A stretch of 10,602 bases of DNA, taken from contig CAJFNH010000030.1 of assembly GCA_904394195.1 (NCBI GenBank), positions 1 to 10,602 on the forward strand, written 5' to 3'. Within the stretch, counting starts at the first letter, position 1. Each line of letters opens with the position of its first letter. Shown piece by piece: positions 6,367 to 10,602 of this stretch. The notes under the pieces were generated by a model. The model worked only from the letters and a program-made list of their open reading frames with translations. It made no database searches and had not been told where the DNA came from. The DNA comes from Candidatus Gallimonas caecicola (GTDB taxonomy: Bacteria; Bacillota; Clostridia; Christensenellales; Borkfalkiaceae). The position numbers and the translations under genes are program-made.

Positions 6367-9300
6367 CAGTCGATATCTCCGTATTTTGCCTGGAAGTCCT
6401 CCGGCGAAAGCAGCACGTTGCGCGCTTTGGCCTTGCCGTCAAAGGGCGTGATATACCCCATGAGCTCCATCCACTCGATGATCTTTCCCGCGTGGTTATA
6501 CCCGACCGAGCATTTGCGCTGGATGAGCGAGATGGAAGCCTGTCCCAGCTTGACCACGATGCCGAGCGCCTTGATGTACTGCGGGTCGACGGCGTCGTCG
6601 GCATCGCCGCCGCCCGAACTGTCTGCCTCCCCTTCCGTCTTGTTGATATAATCGGCGACGGAGGAGTCGAAATACGCCTCGTTGTGCGCCTTGATATCCT
6701 GCACGACCGCCTGCATTTCCTGCGCGTGGACAAAGGCGCCCTGCACGCGCATGGTGTTGCGCATGCCCGCTTCGCGGAAAAGCATATCGCCCTTGCCGAG
6801 CAGCTTCTGCGCGCCCGATTCGTCAAGGATGGTGCGCGAGTCCACGTCGGAGATGACGCGCAATGCCATACGCGTGGGAAGGTTGCTCTTGATGACGCCC
6901 GTGATGACGTCCACCGAAGGGCGTTGGGTGGCAAGCACCAGATGGATGCCCGCGGCGCGCGCCTTCTGCGAGATACGCTGGATGCGCTCTTCGATGTCCT
7001 TCTTGGCAACGGACATAAGATCGGCGAGCTCGTCCACGACGATGACGATCTTGGGCAGTTTTTCCTCGTCCTCGGTGAGGGCGTTGTTGTAGCCGTCGAT
7101 ATCGCGCACGTTGGTGCCGCTGCGCGTCTTTTTTTCAAACAGCGTGAAGCGGCGCTCCATCTCCTTGATCGCCCAGTTGAAGGCGGCGACCGCCTTCTGC
7201 GCGTCCGAAATGATCTCGTTGATCATGAGATGAGGCAGCCCGTCGAACACGATGAACTCCGACTTTTTGGGGTCGATGAGGATGAGACGCAGATCTTCGG
7301 GCGAATACTTGTAGATGAGGCTGACGATCATGGCGTCGAGGCAGATGCTCTTACCGGAGTTGGTGGAGCCCGCCACGAGCAGGTGGGTCATCTTGACGAT
7401 ATCGCCTACGACGTTCCGCCCTTCGACGTCCTGCCCGATGGCGAACATGAGGGAGCCGGGCTTGCCGTTCAGGTATTTTTCCGACTGCATGACGGATTTG
7501 AGCCCCACCGTAGATGTGACCGAATTGGGCACTTCGATGGAGATGGCGCCCGCCTCCGAATTGGAATAGATATTCACGCCGTCGCTCGCATGCAGACGCA
7601 ACGCTATCTCGGCATCCCGCCGGATGACCTGCGCAACGGCAATATTCTTGGGAATATCAATATCGTAGCGCGTGACGGTCGCGCCGACGCGCACTTTGAT
7701 GACCTCCGCATCCACACGGAAACCCGCAAGAGTATCGACGATGACGGCGGAATTTTGCTCGATCTCCTCCTGGGTGACCCCGGAAGTATTGGGATAATCC
7801 TTCAGATCGGAAAGATCCGGATGAACATACGGTTTATAGACATGCTTCTGCGGAGCGGGCGCCGCCTCTTCGGGTACGGGCGTCGACTGTTCGGCAAAGC
7901 GGGACTCCCCCCGGGAAAAAGAGCCGCGTTCCCCCCGCTCCCCCCTCTCTCCGCGTGCGGGCAGCGGGGCGGGCATATCTCCCATCGCCTCGCCGTCATC
8001 CGTATCGCCGTCATCGTCAAGAAGATCGGCGGCGGAGCCGCGGATGGTCGAGCCATACACGCGGCTGTTTTCATCGGGCTCGTCGTCAAAACGCCCGGAC
8101 GCCCCCTCGGCAGGTGCGCTCTCTTCATACGACGGGCGCGCAGGCTCGGAAGGCGTGATGCGCGTACGCTCGGGGACGGGCTGCGAAAACAGTCCGCGGA
8201 AGCCGCGTTCTTTCTCCTGCGAAGTGCGGCCGTCCGCAAACGGCTCCTCCTCATACGTCGGGCGCGCGGGCTGCGCAGGCTCGGAACGGACGGGCTCCGG
8301 ATCGGGCAGATCGTACACCGACGGCTGCGAGGAGAGTTCCTGACCGTAAGGGACGTCGTGTTCATAATAGTCACGCTCTTCCGCCGCGGGCGGAGCGGAC
8401 TGCTCGGGCGCGCGGTAGGAAGGCGGCGTGGGATAGCTGAAATCGTCCTCACGGACGGCGGGCGCTTCCGGCTGCACCTGCGAAACGCGGCGCGGAACGG
8501 AATAACCTCCCCGGGAAGTTTCCTCCGCATAACGCTCACTGTAGCGCATATCCTGCGTGCGCGCGGGCTGCGCGGGCCGGGCAGGCTGAACGGGAGCGGA
8601 GGGCTCCACGGGCGCAACACTCGAGGAGCGCGGCCGGGTGTTGAACGCCGAATCCCGGTCAAAGATCAGATTGTCCGTGTATCTTCTTGCGGGGTCGCCG
8701 CGATAGAGCAGATCGCGGCTGCGGCGGTACGCCTCCTCGCGGGTGACGGGCGCCGCGGCGGCAGGCGCAGGTGCAGGCGACGGCGCAGAAACAGGCGCAG
8801 GCGCCGGACGGGGCGCCGCAACTGCGGGTTGTTCAGGCAGCGTGACGCCGGGCTCGGGCTCCGGAAGGTCGCTGAATGTGACCGCCTTGGGCTGTTCGGG
8901 CATCTTGCGCGCGCGTGCAGAGGGAAGCAACAGCGAGCGCAGCGGCGTGGCGATGAGGATAAACCACAGCGCAAGCAGGATGAGCAGCGAATAAAAGATA
9001 TACGCCCCGACGGGAGAAAGCGCGGCGCGCACGGGATAGGCAATGAGCCCGAACAGAACGCCGCCCCCCGTTCCGTTGGCAAGGCTCTCGGTCGCGGCGG
9101 ACCAGCAGCCTGCAAGATAGCTGCCGTAGCCGTTGCCGAAAAACGCCTCGGACGTGGCGGTATGTACGATGAAAAAGACGGCGGCAAGCAGAAGATACAC
9201 CCGTGCGATCCAGCGCGCGGGAACGAACTTTTTGCCGAACACCATTACGGCGGAGCCGTACATGGCAAGCAGGAGCAGCGGGTAGACGTAATAGCCCGTC

Positions 9301-9479
9301 AGTCCCACGAAAAACGCCGTGATCGCAAGCCCTATGTCGCCGAACACATACCTTCCCGTAACGGCTATGAAGAAGATGACCGCGCTGAACAAAAGAAAGG
9401 TCATGCCGACCGTCTCTTTCGTCAGAAGCGTCCCCTTGTTTTTATTTTCCTTTTCCTCTCCGCGACCCACTCCGTTCAC
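6366..9479 (-). CDS. ftsK: FtsK/SpoIIIE DNA translocase
   Basis: This septum-located motor pumps double-stranded DNA during division or into the forespore. From the chosen GTG at 9479 it has 1037 residues. Hydrophobic segments lie at about 24-42, 49-81, 90-108 and 138-178. A long Pro/Ala/Glu-rich linker spans roughly 180-560. The motor follows: alpha subdomain (about 575-650), then the ATPase with Walker A GSTNSGKS at 704-711 and Walker B IVIVVDELADL at 811-820. A winged-helix gamma domain closes it at about 965-1030 (SLIQRKCSVGYNHAGKIIEW). The start was chosen for a GGAGG site six bases upstream (9486-9490). An ATG 22 codons earlier lies between the -35 and -10 boxes of the ftsK promoter and cannot be used from it. 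FtsK, SpoIIIE and SftA cannot be separated on this evidence. The linker contains short amino-acid repeats. Confidence 0.95.
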   Translation of the reverse strand: MNGVGRGEEKENKNKGTLLTKETVGMTFLLFSAVIFFIAVTGRYVFGDIGLAITAFFVGLTGYYVYPLLLLAMYGSAVMVFGKKFVPARWIARVYLLLAAVFFIVHTATSEAFFGNGYGSYLAGCWSAATESLANGTGGGVLFGLIAYPVRAALSPVGAYIFYSLLILLALWFILIATPLRSLLLPSARARKMPEQPKAVTFSDLPEPEPGVTLPEQPAVAAPRPAPAPVSAPSPAPAPAAAAPVTREEAYRRSRDLLYRGDPARRYTDNLIFDRDSAFNTRPRSSSVAPVEPSAPVQPARPAQPARTQDMRYSERYAEETSRGGYSVPRRVSQVQPEAPAVREDDFSYPTPPSYRAPEQSAPPAAEERDYYEHDVPYGQELSSQPSVYDLPDPEPVRSEPAQPARPTYEEEPFADGRTSQEKERGFRGLFSQPVPERTRITPSEPARPSYEESAPAEGASGRFDDEPDENSRVYGSTIRGSAADLLDDDGDTDDGEAMGDMPAPLPARGERGERGERGSFSRGESRFAEQSTPVPEEAAPAPQKHVYKPYVHPDLSDLKDYPNTSGVTQEEIEQNSAVIVDTLAGFRVDAEVIKVRVGATVTRYDIDIPKNIAVAQVIRRDAEIALRLHASDGVNIYSNSEAGAISIEVPNSVTSTVGLKSVMQSEKYLNGKPGSLMFAIGQDVEGRNVVGDIVKMTHLLVAGSTNSGKSICLDAMIVSLIYKYSPEDLRLILIDPKKSEFIVFDGLPHLMINEIISDAQKAVAAFNWAIKEMERRFTLFEKKTRSGTNVRDIDGYNNALTEDEEKLPKIVIVVDELADLMSVAKKDIEERIQRISQKARAAGIHLVLATQRPSVDVITGVIKSNLPTRMALRVISDVDSRTILDESGAQKLLGKGDMLFREAGMRNTMRVQGAFVHAQEMQAVVQDIKAHNEAYFDSSVADYINKTEGEADSSGGGDADDAVDPQYIKALGIVVKLGQASISLIQRKCSVGYNHAGKIIEWMELMGYITPFDGKAKARNVLLSPEDFQAKYGDID
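8100..8279 (-). repeat. Repeated motif within the FtsK linker
   Basis: Two related segments in the FtsK linker, QPARPTYEEEPFADGR (8226-8279) and EPARPSYEESAPAEG (8100-8150), share the pattern PARPxYEE followed by an acidic stretch and a Gly. A nearby stretch at about 7923-7955 encodes RGE three times in tandem. These look like internal duplications in disordered linker sequence, where the length of the tether matters more than the sequence. Confidence 0.5.
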
Positions 9480-9494
9480 GCAGGACCTCCGTAC

Positions 9495-9515
9495 CTGCTC
9501 CCCACAGGGGAGCAG
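9495..9515 (-). promoter_or_regulatory. Perfect hairpin in the ftsK 5' leader next to the ribosome site
   Basis: CTGCTCCCC (minus strand) pairs perfectly over nine bases with GGGGAGCAG around a TGT loop. It lies four bases upstream of the GGAGG ribosome site and about 15 bases after the expected transcription start. It has no T-run, so it is not a terminator. It could protect the message 5' end or tune access to the ribosome site. Confidence 0.6.
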
Positions 9516-9535
9516 CGTCTTTGATTTCAGCTTAC

Positions 9536-9564
9536 AGTATATCATTTCCGCCCGGATTTTTCAA
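9536..9564 (-). promoter_or_regulatory. Sigma-A-type promoter of the ftsK operon
   Basis: The -35 box TTGAAA (9564-9559) and the -10 box TATACT (9541-9536) each match consensus at five of six positions and are separated by exactly 17 bases. Transcription would start near 9529, about 50 bases before the ftsK GTG. It lies downstream of the spo0A terminator, so it probably drives ftsK, the 72-codon gene and rimO, and possibly the genes beyond. This placement also rules out the longer ATG start for ftsK. Confidence 0.8.
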
Positions 9565-9604
9565 CGATTTCAACGCGTTTTTCGTAAATTTTATCAAATC
9601 ATAG

Positions 9605-9627
9605 ATACGCGCGCACGCATGCGCGCA
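9605..9627. other. Alternating purine-pyrimidine tract with GCGCGCA inverted repeat
   Basis: Twenty-three consecutive bases alternate strictly between purine and pyrimidine, mostly CG and CA steps. Inside, GCGCGCA (9609-9615) and TGCGCGC (9620-9626) form a seven-base inverted repeat around a four-base loop. It sits about 40 bases upstream of the ftsK -35 box, between that promoter and the spo0A terminator. Such tracts can adopt left-handed DNA under supercoiling or extrude as a cruciform. It could also be a protein-binding palindrome. Confidence 0.5.
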
Positions 9628-9667
9628 AAACGGTTGCGGACGCCGCCCACCCATGTCCGCCGCAATC

Positions 9668-9702
9668 AAAAAAGAGGCGCACCATGTATGCGGTGCAGCC
9701 TC
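9668..9702 (-). terminator. Rho-independent terminator of spo0A
   Basis: On the minus strand GAGGC, a bulged T and GCACC pair with GGTGC and GCCTC around an eight-base loop, directly followed by six T residues. It starts 20 bases after the spo0A stop codon. The ten-pair GC-rich stem with an immediate T-run is a textbook intrinsic terminator and separates spo0A from the ftsK operon. Confidence 0.92.
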
Positions 9703-9722
9703 CCCCAATTTTTCTATACAAT

Positions 9723-10475
9723 TCAGACCATATTTTCAAGAATGAGTTTGTCCGCGACCAACGCGATAAACTCGCTGTTCGTGGGCTTTTCCGTTCCGAT
9801 ATACACCCGTGCGCCGAAAATGGCGTTGATGGCGTCGATGCGCCCTCTGTTCCAGGCAACTTCGATGGCGTGGCGGATGGCGCGCTCCACTTTGCTTGCG
9901 CTGGTGCAATACTTTTCCGCGATGACGGGATACAGCCCCTTGGTCACATTGCCCATGACATGCGGATCGGAGACCGCCATCTTGATGCCTTCGCGCAAAT
10001 AGTTGTACCCCTTGATGTTGGGCGGGATGCCGATAGAGATGAAGATATTGCTGATGCGCTCATCCAGCGAGCCTGCCCGCCGGCGCTCAAACTTTTCGCG
10101 GACGGGATACGCCTCTTCCTGCGTGATCTCCGCCACGCGCTCCTCAACCACCTGCGCCGACACGGGCTTCATCAGATAGTACCGCGCGCCCAGCGAAATG
10201 GCGCGGTTGATGATCTTATCGTCGGCGAAGTTGCCCAGCACGATGAAGTCGGTTTTGATGCCCGCCTTTTTGGCGCGCTCCATCACCGTAAAACCATCCA
10301 CGCCCGTCAGCAGCAGACTGGTCACCACAACGTTCGGAGCCTGCTTTTCCAGAATGGAATAGCCCTCCGTACCGTCACCCGAAACGCCGCACACAGCATA
10401 CCCTTCGCGTTCGAAATACGCGGAAAGTTCTGCGGCAAACGCTTCATTGCTCTCCAGGATCAGAACCTTTTTCAT
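9723..10475 (-). CDS. spo0A: Spo0A response regulator with a degenerate receiver domain
   Basis: Spo0A is the master regulator of sporulation entry, normally activated by aspartate phosphorylation and binding 0A boxes. The 250 residues are close to the family length. The DNA-binding domain (about 136-250) is strongly conserved, including the recognition region SASKVERAIRHAIEVAW at 192-208 and KPTNSEFIALVADKL at 230-244. The receiver (1-115) keeps its fold pattern and the lysine K103 (YYLMKP), but the phosphoacceptor aspartate is replaced by S53 in VTSLLLTGVDG. The acidic pair is E8-S9, and the usual Thr/Ser of strand 4 is G81. Phosphorelay control is therefore unlikely as such. The ATG has GGAGG seven bases upstream. 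The gene has its own promoter and terminator. A Spo0A-like paralogue is the main alternative. Confidence 0.92.
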   Translation of the reverse strand: MKKVLILESNEAFAAELSAYFEREGYAVCGVSGDGTEGYSILEKQAPNVVVTSLLLTGVDGFTVMERAKKAGIKTDFIVLGNFADDKIINRAISLGARYYLMKPVSAQVVEERVAEITQEEAYPVREKFERRRAGSLDERISNIFISIGIPPNIKGYNYLREGIKMAVSDPHVMGNVTKGLYPVIAEKYCTSASKVERAIRHAIEVAWNRGRIDAINAIFGARVYIGTEKPTNSEFIALVADKLILENMV

Positions 10476-10507
10476 ATTTTTGCCTCCGTTTTTTTATCTG
10501 TAGCGGT

Positions 10508-10536
10508 ATTATAAAACGCAGAAATTTATTTGTAAA
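10508..10536 (-). promoter_or_regulatory. Sigma-A-type promoter of spo0A
   Basis: The -35 box TTTACA (10536-10531) matches five of six consensus bases. The -10 box TATAAT (10513-10508) is perfect, and the spacer is 17 bases. The start codon lies about 33 bases downstream of the -10 box. The region is very AT-rich. A vegetative promoter fits the known mixed control of spo0A in other Bacillota. I do not see a clear sigma-H promoter. Confidence 0.85.
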
Positions 10537-10539
10537 GTC

Positions 10540-10598
10540 ATTTTTGTACATAAATCAAAAAATTATTTACGAAATTCATCTAATTTTGTACAAAAATA
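10540..10598. promoter_or_regulatory. Pair of TTTTGTACA palindromes upstream of spo0A, possible operators
   Basis: A perfect 12-base palindrome TTTTGTACAAAA lies at 10584-10595. A near copy, TTTTGTACATAAA, lies at 10542-10554, just upstream of the spo0A -35 box. The GTAC centres are 42 bases apart, about four helical turns, so a dimeric regulator could bind both on the same face. The core resembles a 0A box (TTTGTCGAA) only partly, so self-regulation by Spo0A is a guess. The palindromes also lie in AT-rich DNA, where such matches are easier by chance. Confidence 0.5.
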
Positions 10599-10602
10599 GG
10601 GA

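Noticed and set aside
6492..9524. 1010-codon open frame on the plus strand antisense to ftsK
   Set aside because: It is the same kind of shadow, repetitive Arg/Gly-rich sequence opposite the FtsK linker and motor, with no family motif.
9477..9545. Upstream ATG extension of ftsK by 22 codons
   Set aside because: That ATG lies upstream of the -10 box of the promoter and has no ribosome site. The GTG at 9479 has GGAGG at ideal spacing.

Overview
The window reads as a chromosomal core region of a spore-former-related Bacillota, most likely class Clostridia. The reasons are a Spo0A orthologue, an FtsK/SpoIIIE translocase, and the clostridial gene order ftsK - rimO - pgsA - cinA - recA. The coding DNA is GC-rich, while the spo0A promoter region is strongly AT-rich. 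I cannot name a genus. Every gene I can support lies on the minus strand, so transcription runs from high to low coordinates. I found no tRNA, rRNA, CRISPR array, transposase or phage gene.

Layout in transcription order. (1) spo0A (10475-9723) is a single-gene unit. It has a near-consensus sigma-A promoter (10508-10536), a pair of TTTTGTACA palindromes upstream, and a clear Rho-independent terminator (9668-9702). Its DNA-binding domain is well conserved, but its receiver domain has lost the phosphoacceptor aspartate. (2) A 158-base gap holds that terminator, a 23-base alternating purine-pyrimidine tract and the next promoter (9536-9564). (3) ftsK/spoIIIE follows, starting at a GTG behind a 9-bp hairpin. 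It is fused by stop/start overlaps to a 72-codon gene and then to rimO. The 72-residue product resembles a fragment of the FtsK alpha domain. (4) A 274-base gap follows, filled by a hairpin-ended repeat element (4587-4836). (5) A tightly packed group, pgsA - cinA - recA - nadE, completes the window. It has overlaps or gaps of 24 bases or less, and nadE runs off the left edge.

How the genes work together. FtsK/SpoIIIE moves DNA at septa, RecA repairs it, and Spo0A would control entry into sporulation or stationary phase. PgsA supplies phosphatidylglycerol phosphate for the membrane, and RimO modifies ribosomal protein S12. The C-terminal domain of the CinA protein (NMN deamidase family) and NadE act at different steps of NAD recycling and synthesis. 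The gene set is ordinary. The points worth a second look are the atypical Spo0A receiver, the FtsK-alpha mini-gene, the repeat element between rimO and pgsA, and the eroded N-terminal domain of CinA. I do not see a complete, previously undescribed multi-gene system.
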